Shown: positions 1 through 10,849 of the stretch, one piece after another
How positions within the stretch are numbered: the stretch's first letter is position 1
Layout: the number at the start of each line of letters is the position of its first letter
Assembly: GCA_910589415.1 (NCBI GenBank)
Contig: OU342630.1
Span: forward strand, 13,301,867 to 13,365,866
Direction of reading: 5' to 3'
Length of the DNA: 64,000 bases
Origin: Malachius bipustulatus
Taxonomy: Eukaryota; Arthropoda; Insecta; Coleoptera; Melyridae
Notes under the pieces: generated by a model
The model's input: the letters and a program-made list of their open reading frames with translations, nothing else
Database searches by the model: none
What the model was told of the DNA's origin: nothing
Position numbers and translations under genes: made by a program

Positions 1-725
1 TTTCCCACATCCGGTTTTTCCAGAAATGTTACCAACTTTTTATTTTTAAATAGGACGCCCTATATATTATTATATTTTTGGATTCTATACATTTGTACGA
101 ATCCAACAATACCACATAAGTACCATTTTAAATTTCAAATTTGTTTTTATTTAATTTTTTATTTCTCAATTATAGTATGCCATGACAATTTCGTTTTACT
201 CCAATTGGATCATCTAATGCTAGAAAAATCGAATTTTTGTTCAAAGTACTAAATTAAGTGATTTATGGATAAATTATGCGCACCGGAATGATTTTTTGAG
301 CTGGATTCATTTTTTTCAAATGGTACCATATTGGTACCGAGGTACCATCTACTAGTACTTCCAATAAGGGACATTTTGGTGTACCCATTTTGCATCTGTG
401 ACGAACACAACTGGAGTCATGGCACACTATAATTCAGAAATAAAAAATTAAAGAAAAACAAATTTGACATTTAAAATGGTACTTATGTGGTATTGTTAGA
501 TTTGTACAAATGTATAGAATCCAAAAATGTAATAATATATATGGTGTCCTATTTAAAAATAAAAAGTTGGTAACATTTCCGGAAAAATCGGATGTGGGAA
601 AACTTCAATTTTCTGCTAAAAAGTGCGCTCTATTGAGAATATGCGACGTACCAAATTTCAAAAAACTATCTCCAAAAAAAAAAAAGAAAAAAAAAGGGGG
701 TGTACCATGCCTGTGACACACACTG
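1..725. repeat. Palindromic (foldback) element, truncated by window start
   Basis: Bases 1-180 are the reverse complement of about 420-602, for example the stretches around 30-120 and 480-570. An A-rich and G-rich tract (676-700) follows. The right side ends ...CACTG before TATA, like the other TA-flanked palindromes here, so the left end probably lies outside the window. No transposase is visible. Short open frames in it only reflect the palindrome. Confidence 0.7.
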
Positions 726-727
726 TA

Positions 728-1808
728 TAGCCCATGCATTTCAGAACAAAAAAATATTCTCTAGTTATTTTCATTTCATACAACTTTGTTTTCGAGATAG
801 CTCAAGCTTTGTCACTTTAACATTAAGAATAACATTATACAGGGTAAGTCATTGATATGGGAAAGCTCGATTACACCTATACCATTAAAGATATCGAAAT
901 GAACCAAAAAGTGCTGTAAATGGGAGGGTAAAGTGCAGTTTGTAAAATTATTTTCAGATACACAGGATGGCCCAATATCGCTGTACGCCATACAACTTTG
1001 TTATTTTAAATAGGACACCCTCTATATTATTACATTTTCATATTGTTTGAGAAAAGTCAAAAAGAATGGTTTGTAAAGTTGAAGTTTGTAATGAGCGATT
1101 TATGAGTTATAAACAAATGAAAATCGCGATTTTCCATTTTCAAAGCAGCTTATATTGAAAACGGCTCGAGATATGGCAAAACGGCTTACATGTCCCTATC
1201 TTAACTTTTCAAGCGGTATCCTATTGGATGGATGAAATTTATTTTTATACAGAGTCGTAGAAAATTTGTTTATTTTCATCACTCAGTATAAAAATTTAAG
1301 CTACATGATAGGATACCAAATGAAAAATTAAGATAGGAACATGTAAGCCGTTTTCCTCTATCTTGAGCTGTTTTTAAGAAAAGCTGCTTTGAAAATGGAA
1401 AATCGCGATTTTCATTTGTTTATAACTCATAAATTGCTCATTACAAACTTCAACTTTACAAACCATTCTTTTTTACTTTTCTCAAATAATCTAAATATGT
1501 AATAATATAGAGGGTGTCCTATTTAAAATAACAAAGTTGTATGGCGTACAGCGATATTGGGCCATCCTGTGTATCTGAAAATAATTTTACAAACTGTACT
1601 TTACCCTCCCATTTACCATTTACAGCATTTTTTAGTTCATTTCGATATCTTCAATGGTGTAGGTGCAATCGAGCTTTCCCATATCAATGACTTACCCTGT
1701 ATATGCATAAAAATTCTAGTCAGAAAAAACTTAAAATATCTCAAAAAAGGTGTGGCGTATGAAAAAAAAACTAAAGAAAACTTTTTTATTCTGAAATGCA
1801 TGGGCTAT
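728..1808. repeat. Outer palindromic element, interrupted by another palindrome
   Basis: Bases 728-780 (beginning TAGCCCATGCATTTCAG) reappear inverted at about 1757-1808 (ending CTGAAATGCATGGGCTA). The two arms are separated by a second, complete palindromic element at 840-1699. The simplest reading is an older foldback element that received a younger one near its centre. Non-coding. Confidence 0.65.
840..1699. mobile_element. Palindromic MITE, TA target, CAGGGTAAG...CTTACCCTG ends
   Basis: This 860-bp element has arms of several hundred bases. Bases 840-1140 match the reverse complement of about 1400-1699. It is flanked by TA on both sides, as for Tc1/mariner-type targets. It contains the arm module GAGTTATAAACAAATGAAAA followed by an AAAACGGCTTACATGTCCCT core, also found at 38.8, 40.6 and 61.4 kb. 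No coding capacity. Confidence 0.8.
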
Positions 1809-2024
1809 TTAATACCGGTTTTTTGTGTGATAAAGTCAGCAGGGTAAAATATATAGGGAGGGAAACGGAGCGCTAACCTAGAATATCTACTCCACTGGGA
1901 GCTTCTCAAAACCTGAAATAGCTAAATAAAAGAGCTTTGTTTGCTTATTGTTCAAGCCAAGTTTCATCAAAATTGGTTTAAATTTACCCCTATATTAGTT
2001 AACTATTATATGTAGGTACTCACA

Positions 2025-3252
2025 CAGGGTTAGAACTATTCATTTAAAGGGCCACTACAGGGATATCCTAAACCATTGAAGATACGAGGTCGGTTAAATT
2101 AGAGAAAAGTTGCGCTATTTTTAGATGAGTATTTTGCGAAAAAACCAACTTATTTCCGAAAATATCCTGAAAAAACTGACAAATCGAGACATCTTATTTT
2201 TGCCACCCTTACCTTTCTTTCTTATAATAATTGAAAATTAATAAAAACTTTTTCGTAGGCTTACATAAGTCGCCAAGAGCTACCCACCTGTCGTTTCAAA
2301 AATTTTCAAAGCCGACTAGATCCCATGAATATAGTTTTCATAATAATAAGTTTATTGGTCCCACGGCTGCTGATTTACAGATTGGACAAGTCAAAATTAC
2401 AAGGTAAAAAAAAAACAGGAACAATAAATGCAATATACAGACAAAAAATAAACAATCACGATATCGTGGATGCAAACAATGCAGGAAGATACCAAAATCA
2501 CAATATTGTTTCAGCTCCCTTCACTAAAACATCCACAGAAATACTCCACAAAACTCATTAACTGTGTAAAAGGACCTCTCAATTAAAAGTGATCTTAATC
2601 AATTAATCATAGTCAACTTTCGTTTTTCTTATGGCCGCCATATTATTTTTTATGTCGTTCGATATGAAAAAAATAATGGAAACCAAAGATTAATAAACTT
2701 CTTTTTATTTATTTTTTCTCTGAACTAGGTCAGTATCAAGTCATACTGCTTACCCTATAGTTTTCTTTAATTTCTCTATATGATATTCAGTCTAAAAAGT
2801 TGTCTTTTTTTAAAAAAAAAGGAAAACAATTTTTTTTTTTTTTTATTTATTGTTTGAAGTTTATTAGTTTCTGGTTTCCATAATATTTTTCATACCGAAC
2901 GACATAAAACAAATATGGCGGCCTAAGAAAAATGAAAGTTGATTATGAAAGCTCTAGGATCTAGTCGACTTTGAAAATTTTTAAAACGTCAGATGGGTAT
3001 AGCTCTTGCCGACTTATGTACTACAAAAAAATATTTATTAATTTCCAATAACAAAAAAGATATGAAGAAAATAATAAATCTCGATTTTTCAGTTTTTTCA
3101 GGATATCAGGAACGGTCTCAGATATCTTGCATGTTTTAACGGATTCGAGATGGCCACAAAATTGCGCATCTTTTTCCTAATTTAACCGAACTCGTATCTT
3201 CAATGGTTTAAGATATCCTTGTAGTGGCTCTCTAAATAGTTCTATAACCCTG
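2025..3252. mobile_element. Palindromic element, family shared with 59.7 kb
   Basis: CAGGGTTAGAAC at 2025 pairs with GTTCTATAACCCTG at 3252. Long inverted arms continue inward, for example 2285-2330 against 2950-3005 and 2600-2690 against 2860-2940. Related arms with the 'GCCGACTTGATCC' and 'TTCTTATGGCCRCCATATT' motifs occur at 59725-60425. An AT-rich centre holds no gene. No clear TA duplication is visible at the ends. Confidence 0.7.
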
Positions 3253-4085
3253 AAACTGTTATATATTTTTTAAACTTTGACATCCTGTAGGGGAGCGGCG
3301 GGTTTTGGCGTACACTCGGGTAATCCCACATAGGATCTCGTAGATCTCGATAACTCTATCTATATATGTAAGAAAAGTTGTAGCCGCTTAACAGTGTGTC
3401 ACTTGATCACTAAATAGATGGCTGAAGGAGATAGAAATCTATCTGCAAGAAATCACATTTAATTCTTAATTGTTGGTTTTAGAGCACCTAAAGTATAAGT
3501 CTTTAGATGTGATTTGATAATATTCAAAAAGTGTAAGATAAATGGGTTTTTACAACAGTGCTATCTGTGTATGATCAAGTGATTCAAGTGAGACTTAAAG
3601 ATGTTATTTCGAAAAGATGAGTTCAAATATGTTGAATTTTATGAAACAAATTTAATAATAATGAATTATTATATCAATTACAGCAATCCGATTGTTGAAA
3701 AACAATCATGCTTTCTGAACGACACATTTACTCTAATAATAGTATGGTGAAGACAGAGACATAGATAATTGATAATAAGCATTATTGTTTTTCAACAATC
3801 GGATTGCTATAATTATTGATATAATAATTAATTATTATTCAATTTGTTTCATAGAAACTATACTTGTAGATATAGAGATATAGGTAAAATAAGAAATTTC
3901 GGGTTTTCAGTTTTTTCAGGATATTTCAGCAACGCCTGAAGTTTCAATAAATTTTCTTTCAGATTCTTGATAAGCATAAAATTGTACAACTTTTCTCTAA
4001 TTTAACCCACCCTGTATCTTTTACCGTTTCCGAGATCCCAATGGTGAGCATCGAATTGTTAACCATCCTGTATACCTCATATGCT
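3253..4085. repeat. AT-rich spacer with inverted repeat and dispersed-repeat arm
   Basis: No gene is visible. Bases 3640-3690 and 3790-3855 form an inverted repeat around the motif CAATCCGATTGTTGAAAAACA. Bases 3900-4050 resemble 60255-60400, sharing 'CAGGATATTTCAGCAACG' and 'GAGATCCCAATGGTGAG', so this is a further copy or arm of a dispersed palindromic family. Confidence 0.5.
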
Positions 4086-5196
4086 TCATGTTACCTATTT
4101 AAAAGAGAAAGGTAATCGTACGTTTTTTTACGCACTAGGTATTCTGAGATACTTTATAATAAAAGGAGCCCGTACGAGGGTTCCTACTCCTATACAGTAA
4201 ATTAGTAAAATTTGTGATCATTATTGAAGCAGCGTGTTGCATTACAAAAATCTTTAATAGCGGGTTCCTATGTTGTGGAATATCTTGAAAAAAGTGCCTC
4301 CTACAACAAAAACGTAGAATAACTTTTCTCCTTTAAACAAAACGAAGTAGGTATCTACCAAACATAAAAAATTGCATTAAAGTCAGTGGCGTAGAAGTTA
4401 TTTATTAAAAAAGGCAACAACATACCCAGATTTTGCCACTGAATTGAAGAATGTTTCAATGGGATTATTAAATCATGTATTTATATACTTACAACTTCAG
4501 AAAATTTCAAGTTATTCCGATCAGCCATTTATTTTAAATATTCAAAAAAATAATAAATTTTTCAAAAAACTTGTACAACACCCTATCACCCAACCGGGTC
4601 GGGTCGAGTAGGGTTGGGTCGGGTCGGGATGGTCGGGTCGGGTTGGGTCGGGTACCTCGCAAACTAAAGCTTCAACGTCCCATATATGTCTATATCAGGA
4701 AATTTTTTATCTATTTTTGCAATTCCTAACATGCCCTTTAAGTTTGTAACACCTATTCAGTAACACCCTGATGCTGATGTATGCTGCACAGCTTTTAAAA
4801 TACCTTAATGCCGCAAATTGCATGTTTTTATAAAAAAAAAATATTTTTTATACTTTATTGTTGGTACTATCTTCCTATATAAATTTTTTTTTGATATTAT
4901 TGGTAGGTATATTGAGTATCTTTACAACCAACATTAGGTAGACTATATGTTTACGACAAATTTTGAATATACCTACATATAGGATAGGTATCATGTTTCA
5001 TGTACTTATATATCTACCAGAAATTATATTTTTTTACTTAGGCGTGTATACGACAATACCGTCCTCTCCCCTATCCTTTTTTTTTTAAACGAATTATTAT
5101 TTTGAGTTGAAATTGATTTTTTTAACTAATATTTATGACAGGAAGTCCTATCCCTATAAATTTGGTCCAATATCTCTGAAACACCCTGAATGTATA
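4086..5196. other. AT-rich non-coding stretch
   Basis: Apart from the short GGGTCGGGT array listed separately, I see no gene, no RNA gene and no element ends. It is rich in TAGGTA/TACCTA tracts. Confidence 0.5.
4596..4653. repeat. GGGTCGGGTT-type short tandem array
   Basis: About 58 bases of imperfect GGGTCGGGTY repeats form a sharply GC-rich island in AT-rich DNA. The unit is not the insect telomere repeat TTAGG. Confidence 0.75.
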
Positions 5197-5500
5197 CAGG
5201 GTGTCAGAATTTAGTTGGTCAAGCTCTTGGCTACAGGTTATTTGGCCAAAATATTTATAGGTATAGTGTGACTTTCCTATATAATGCCACTTTTAAGAGA
5301 ATTTTTTTTTAATATCTCCGTTGCTTTTCAAGATATTCAGTTGAAATTTTGCACAAATTTCTCTCTCATGGCGACGCACTTTTGCTCTAGATTTTGTTCA
5401 TTGAGAATCGAAGCGCGAGCGGAGGGAACGTGGGCTGGAGAGCACGTTGACAGCCCAACTCTTTCCTGGGTACGCCTCTTGTTCGAAGATATTGTTCTTT
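5197..5500. repeat. Single arm of a CAGGGTG-type element
   Basis: It begins ATACAGGGTGTCAGAATTTAG, the terminus style of the complete TA-flanked palindromes, but no inverted partner was found. It is either a half element or a chance match. Confidence 0.35.
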
Positions 5501-5805
5501 AGATCAAGCATTTATTTCTATATTTTCTTCACTCTTGTAAAATTTTGATAGGTACCGGGCTTGGCTTACGAGATAGGTATTGCAACTTATTTGTCTGTTT
5601 CATTGACAGGTAAATTCGATGATTTAAAACAAAAGAAAATTCTAAATAATACAACTGTAATTTTGCCAAGAGTTAAAGTTAAAGATGCTTTTTTAGTTAC
5701 CTATATGTATATAGCTCATGCACTCATGCACGCTTATAATTTTCAAAGATTTTTTAATGCCAAGTTCTACAGGCATAGGTAAGTACTAAAAAATTGCATT
5801 AATTC

Positions 5806-5948
5806 GTGATTGATGATAAATAAAACACTAATGTTTTAAAAAATTCTACGGTACTTATAGTTTAAAACATTAGTGTATTATTTATCATCAATGAGTACCT
5901 ATATGCAGAGATTCTACAAAGTAGGGCGGGTTGAAGACATAAATTGTA
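5806..5948 (-). mobile_element. Short hairpin element, copy A, with 11-bp duplication
   Basis: The direct repeat TGCATTAATTC (5795-5805 and 5949-5959) flanks 143 bp. Read on the minus strand, it starts with a conserved module of about 40 nt (TTCAACCC...ACTTTGTAGAATCTCTGCAT). A long hairpin follows, with arms containing ACACTAATGTTTTAAA, ending in TTTATTTATCATC. The same order recurs at 17.6 and 18.8 kb. It has no coding capacity. The 11-bp duplication points to target-primed retrotransposition rather than a TA-cutting transposase. Confidence 0.65.
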
Positions 5949-5969
5949 TGCATTAATTCCATTATTAAG

Positions 5970-6470
5970 CTAATGGCGTGGGTAGAGGAAGAGTAAAAAT
6001 TGCTAAATTTCTATAGGTAACCGTTTATGAGCACATATTTAAAGGAATTGAACCGAGTCTTTTACATTAGACAGCTAGATATAACCTTTAACCTTCAAAA
6101 ATTTCAAGAAGCAAATACTCACCTAATTAAAATGGCGGAGATACTTGAATTTTTTTAATGATGAAACAACCCTGTAATATTTTTCGAATTTCGAGGTAGC
6201 GTGAAATATTGGCATTTTTAAAGTTAAGTGGCCAGTGGCGTGCAAATAAAGGGGCAAAAGAAATTTCTATACACATTGAAGTTTTCAAAGGAATTAAGCT
6301 GAAATGTTCCCAGTAAACATGTTAATATGATAATGCCCGTGAAAAATTTCAGAAAGACAATTTAAAAAGCGGTGAAAATATTCACAATTGATTCAACACA
6401 TAAAAATACACTACCTTAGGTATACCTATTTATGCGATTGATGTGCAAGAAGTCTTTTTTTCTAAGTAGG
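5970..6470 (+). repeat. Dispersed non-coding repeat (copy 1)
   Basis: It shares, in order, a GGCGTGGGTAG region, 'GCTAAATTTCTATA', 'TTTATGAGCACAT', 'CCTTCAAAAATTTCAAGAAG', 'AATGGCGGAGATA' and 'TTTATGCGATTGATG' with 37720-38330. The same order appears reversed at 61630-62130. No reading frame is conserved. Confidence 0.65.
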
Positions 6471-7657
6471 TATGCCTATCTAATTTTCTTTATCTTAACA
6501 AACTTAGGGAAACTTTGTTATGCTTTGAAGGATGAAAATTTTTGTTCAATGTTATGTTTTGCTTTGCATATTATGAGAGTTCCATTCGAATGTGAATAAG
6601 TGTCTTGGGTTGGGGTAAAACTCTACTGACAGTGATTGGTGGATCTAGGAAGCGCATGCGATAGGCGGAGTTCATGTCGTCCTCGATAAAGCTTCTCTGC
6701 GTTCCTCTCAATCGCTCTTTCTCCCTCTGTCTCCCTTCTCTTTGTATAAGCAATGGATACTGGAGAACTAGGGAAGAGAGAGAATTACTCGGAAAGACAT
6801 CACATGAATCCTGGATCCTGGATCATATATTTAATGTTTAATGTTTATGCGTGGCGAAAAAAATACGAATTTTTTTAGATATAGGTATACCACCTAAGTA
6901 TAAATCCTATAATACTCCATTCCTGAGGTCTGTTTATACCTACCTAATAAGTTGCAAACTATATCCTATAGGTACCCATACTACCTACTTATACAGGGTG
7001 ATTAAGGTTTTACCTACTTAACTCTAGGGAACGATAGAGAATCGAAAAATAATACGAGTTTATGCTTCATGAACTATGTTCGTGAAATGCTTCGTTAAGA
7101 AAATACAGGGTGTTAAAGTTTTAAAAAAAAATTCGTATTTTTGAAATACCTATAAAAAAATTGGCTGATTGAAATAATTTGAAATTTTGAACAGTACAGC
7201 AAAGATGTATAGGTATAGATATCATTTCTTTTTTGATGTACCTAGGTATAAATTCCAATAATCATTACATGAAATTAAATAAGGTCATTATTTACAGATA
7301 TTATGACCATTTTTGTAAAAATTAAAGTGACAACATTGCACTGAACATGTGAATAAGTTCGTGTTAGATGATGGAATTGTTGTTATTTTTATTTCCATAG
7401 CAACGAAGGCATTTGAATATTGAATAATATTTTATATTCTCAGTTGAGTTTAAGCGGTTACCAAACTTTCATTAATTTTTATCACGGTTAATGAAAAAAT
7501 TACCTTTAAACTCGGATGAGGGAAACTGTGTAACTTGAAAACTAGCCGTTGGTTCAATTTTTTTTTTTTTTGAGAATATCCTTAATTTTAATGGGCTCTA
7601 TATCACCCTGTATACCGTGTCCGCCATTTCGGGATCAGTCTGTAAGGGGTGGAGGAC
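6471..7657. other. Non-coding stretch bearing the target site of a LINE
   Basis: No gene is supported. CAGGGTG motifs near 6995 and 7107 resemble MITE termini, but no arms pair. The last 14 bases (7644-7657, AAGGGGTGGAGGAC) are the left target duplication of the LINE that follows. Confidence 0.5.
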
Positions 7658-8808
7658 TTGCATGCCTCTGCATCACAGGAGCAATGAGAACATGCCCAAC
7701 AGCAGCGTTGGAAGTAATTCTAGATCTCACACCACTGCACTTAGTGATTGAGAGAAGTGCCGCAGAGGCTCAACTCAGAATGTCAAGAATGGGGATCAGG
7801 GGGGGACTACGGACCGAGGGGAATCAACCCCTGAACATCTGTAAAAACCTCCTGATAATGCCAAAAGACAAAACTGTCAAGAAATTCAGCTTCAAGAGAA
7901 ACTTCATCATGGAACTGTCTACGAAAGAAGAATGGAGCAACACATCCATTCACACTTTCAAAGAATGTACAATAAGATGGTACACAGACGGCTCAAAGGC
8001 CACCGAGGGAACTGGGGCAGGAGTATATGGGCCAGGCACCAACTACTCCGAGCCGATGGGAACATCCCCAAGCATACTTCAAGCGAAACTGTACGCGATA
8101 GAAGTATGCGCCCAAATAAACCTCGACAGAAACTATAAAAATAGGGAAATAGCAATACTGACAGACAGTCAAGCAGCCATAAAGACGCTGAGCTCTCCTA
8201 TCATCAGCTCAAAATTGGCATGGAACTGCCTACAAAAACTCAATAAACTAGGCAGAGAGAACAAAATTCGCCTCAAATGGATACCAGGACACACTGGGAT
8301 TGAGGGAAACGAACGTGCCCACTCATTGGCAAGAAAAGGAGCATCGACACCCTTTATAGGACCAGAACCATTCTGTAGCCTTGAAGACGCGTTCTTCAAG
8401 GCAGAACTTCGTAAGGAAGAAGAAAAACTGAGAGAAATCCACTGGAATAACCTCTCAGGATTGAGACAATCCAAGGAGCTCCTCGGGAACTTTAACCGAG
8501 AAAGGTCAAGGAAACTCCTGACCCTCAACAAAGGAAGTCTCAGAATGCTAACAGGATTCCTAACAGGTCATTGCAAGCTCAATGAACACCTGAGGAAACT
8601 TGGTATAGAAAAAGATGGCGTTTGCAGACTCTGCAGGGAAGAAAACGAGACTCCTCGTCACCTATTGATGAACTGCGAAGCCCTAGAACGTGAAAGAAAC
8701 GATGTTCTGGGCCAACACCAGCTCAACGGGGGGGCTTTGCCCAGCCTTGATCCTCTTCAAATCCTGAAATTCCTAAGGGAAACGGAGTTGGAGAGGCTGC
8801 TTCAATGA
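7658..8808 (+). pseudogene. LINE ORF2 C-terminal part: RT tail, RNase H, zinc knuckle
   Basis: The open frame continues from host DNA upstream (an ATG at 7549 is outside the element), so the real element sequence starts at 7658. It opens in the end of the RT region (LACLCITGAM, then a TAALEVILDL motif). RNase H follows: YTDGS, an acidic residue in the 'AKLYAIEV' helix, TDSQAA, and 'WIPGHTGIEGNERAHSLARKG'. The fourth catalytic position, normally Asp in 'NExAD', is His here and in the related copies. A CRLC...HLLMNC cluster forms the terminal CCHC knuckle. The frame has no stops to 8808 but lacks endonuclease and most of RT, so it cannot act alone. Confidence 0.88.
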
Positions 8809-8914
8809 AGGGAATATACTCCAAAGAAGCAGAGAAGAGGGGGCACAATAGATCTTAATAGGTCGCAGCGCATCTGACACCCTCAATATCAATATCAATA
8901 TCAATATCAATATC
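7658..8914 (+). mobile_element. 5'-truncated LINE with RNase H (family A), 14-bp target duplication
   Basis: AAGGGGTGGAGGAC occurs at 7644-7657 and again at 8915-8928, exactly bounding the insertion. The 5' edge falls inside the RT-RNase H linker, the usual result of incomplete target-primed reverse transcription. The 3' end is a five-fold TCAATA microsatellite tail (about 8884-8914) instead of poly(A). The same family gave the internally deleted copies at 44.6-56.1 and 58.6-59.7 kb. Confidence 0.9.
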
Positions 8915-8928
8915 AAGGGGTGGAGGAC

Positions 8929-9264
8929 ATATCTATAGTAGGTAACACCAGGAAGGTATTCATTTGCTTTGCAAATGCATGGTTAGCCAAAAAAAGGCAC
9001 TAAAAATAGGTTTTGAGAGTCCGGTCCTGGCGAGAATCGCGAATACATACAAGTCTCTATAGAGTAGCAATGAACTTGACGACAATGCCAACCGCTTCGA
9101 AGCGTACAGAGCAGGACCCGCACTATATCCGCTTTCTCATATCGTATCCAGACTACAGGGATTGATGTCACGCTTTTGGAATGCAAATGCAAAATAAATG
9201 CAAATATCAAAATAATAATCATGTACTTATACCTAGCAATTCGCCCATAGTGTCAAAGAGGCCT
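8929..9264. other. Non-coding stretch, possible LINE 3' end
   Basis: No gene is supported. The AAATGCAAA-like iterations around 9180-9215 resemble a LINE 3' tail, and the block may be the 3' part of an older element into which the family A LINE inserted. I could not identify that element. Confidence 0.35.
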
Positions 9265-10788
9265 TTGTATTTGGTATTTGGTATTTTAACTAAATGATGA
9301 GAGAGATGGTTTATGTGGTCCCAAACACTGAAGCCAGCGGGCTTATTGTATTTCTCACATTTAAATTTTCCTTGGTTAGAAAATCTCCGTTCCTTTGACA
9401 AGGATCAGCAGTCCGCTAACCAAGGTCTTTTTCGCCAGCAGGCTCCCGGGGCCGAGAAGTTGCAGAACCGCATAGCGCGTTCTTGCGAGTGCTGGACACT
9501 CGAATATCACGCTGTCTCATCTTCTTCATTGCAGAGTCTACAAACTGATTCTTCTGTGTATATCCCCAGCTTATGTAGGTGTACTCTTAGGTGGCAGTGT
9601 CCTGTGAGAAGACCCACCACCGTTCTGATCTGCATTCTGTTTAGTTGCAATATCTGTGACAGATAATCTGTCCATGGCAAGGTTTTGAGAGGGCTCCTTG
9701 ATCATCACCTTACCATTGTTTGTTTCCTGTTATACGAGTCCAGTGTGCTCTATGTTGGGTTCTTACCCACTGAGCCACCGCCCTGCGTAGAGTGTTCTTT
9801 GGGATGCCCAAACACTGGTTCGGGCCCAGTGTAGTTCATCCCAGCGCCTTTCTTGGCTAGTTGATCTGCAGCCTCATTACCAGGCGTCCCACGGTGACTC
9901 GGAACCCAAACTAGTGTCACCACGTTACACCTGGCTAAGTCAATGAGATCTTGCAGGCATTCCCAGACCAATTTTGATCTTTGAACTTTGATCTGATTTC
10001 ATAAGCTGCAAAGCTTTCAGGCTAGCCTGACTGTCGGAGAGGATGTAGATTTCCCTACCTCGATAGTTCCTTCTGGTATTCTCTCCAACGCATAGCCTAA
10101 TTGTATTTATTTCAGCCTGGAAGATGCTGGCATGAGTCCCCAGTGGTACGTAAATACTGCATCTGGGACCACCCCATGCACTCCAGCTCCGGTACCAGTC
10201 TCTGTCTTTGAGCCGTCTGTATACCAGACCAGCCCTTTTTTCAGGCACATGTGTTAGATTTGTTGTCATTCTTTCCATCAGTCTATTAGAACCTTGAATG
10301 GTTTTACAAATGATATCGTAGTACTCATACCATCAGATTGCATTTCCAGGATAGGATCTGCGATGGTATCAGTTATTCTGGAATGCCCGGTTTTCCCAGG
10401 TTTATCCCAGTTTTGGTTTTGTTTCAGCCTGTAGGCGCCCAAACGTGCCTCGCTCTTAATATGAATGTCAAGAGGAGGTGGGTCCAGTATGGGCTCCAGT
10501 GCTGTCGTTGATGTAGTGTTCATGGCTCCCGTGATGTCTAAGCATGCAAGCCTTTGAACACTTTGAATTTTCATAATGGCTTGTTTCTGGTTGATCTTTG
10601 GCCACCAGACTAGACAGCCATATGTTAGTATGATTCTCTCCAGGCTCATCCTCAGTTTGGGGCTGTTCGTGTCTCCCTTGACCGTACCCCCAAACAAAAC
10701 CAATATTACAGAGAGCTCAAGGTCGAACTTATTGAGTCTTGTGCTGATGCTGGAGAAAAAAATCTTGTCATCAGACACATCAAGGGTG
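9265..10788 (-). mobile_element. Decayed LINE with RNase H, reverse strand
   Basis: The reverse strand encodes a 5'-truncated LINE of the same broad group as family A, ending in a short AAATACC-type tail near 9267-9290. Frameshifts split the protein, and the 5' side stops at the end of the thumb region, next to the 5' edge of a forward Jockey-like LINE. No target duplication was found. Confidence 0.8.
9540..10778 (-). pseudogene. LINE ORF2 remnant: RT tail, RNase H, zinc knuckle
   Basis: Three frame segments run 5' to 3' on the minus strand. 10778-10278 holds the RT C-terminus (LTYGCLVWW, then 'RLACLDITGAM' and a TTALEPILDPPPLDI motif). 10278-9940 holds the RNase H N-terminal half ('FQAEINTIRLC', 'LSDSQASLKAL'). 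9971-9750 holds the RNase H end ('VWVPSHRGTPGNEAADQLAKKG', shown in parts). Further on, near 9590-9530, the minus strand gives TGHC and CRLCNEED-like codons of the terminal CCHC knuckle. The usual Asp of 'NEAAD' is present, unlike family A. At least two frameshifts make it non-functional. Confidence 0.8.
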
Positions 10789-10849
10789 CTCCTCGAATTG
10801 TGGTTGGTAAAACAAGGATCAGGAATTTAAACTAACTCAGCTCGTCAAA

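Noticed and set aside
1557..2561. Short plus-strand ORFs as genes
   Set aside because: They lie in arms of palindromic repeats, have low-complexity AT-rich codons and no motifs.
4596..4653. Telomere-like repeat
   Set aside because: The unit is GGGTCGGGT(T/C), not TTAGG or a known insect variant, and the block is under 60 bp and interstitial.
7549..7657. N-terminal extension of the family A LINE protein
   Set aside because: The ATG and first 36 codons lie outside the insertion, in host DNA and the left target duplication, so they are not LINE sequence.
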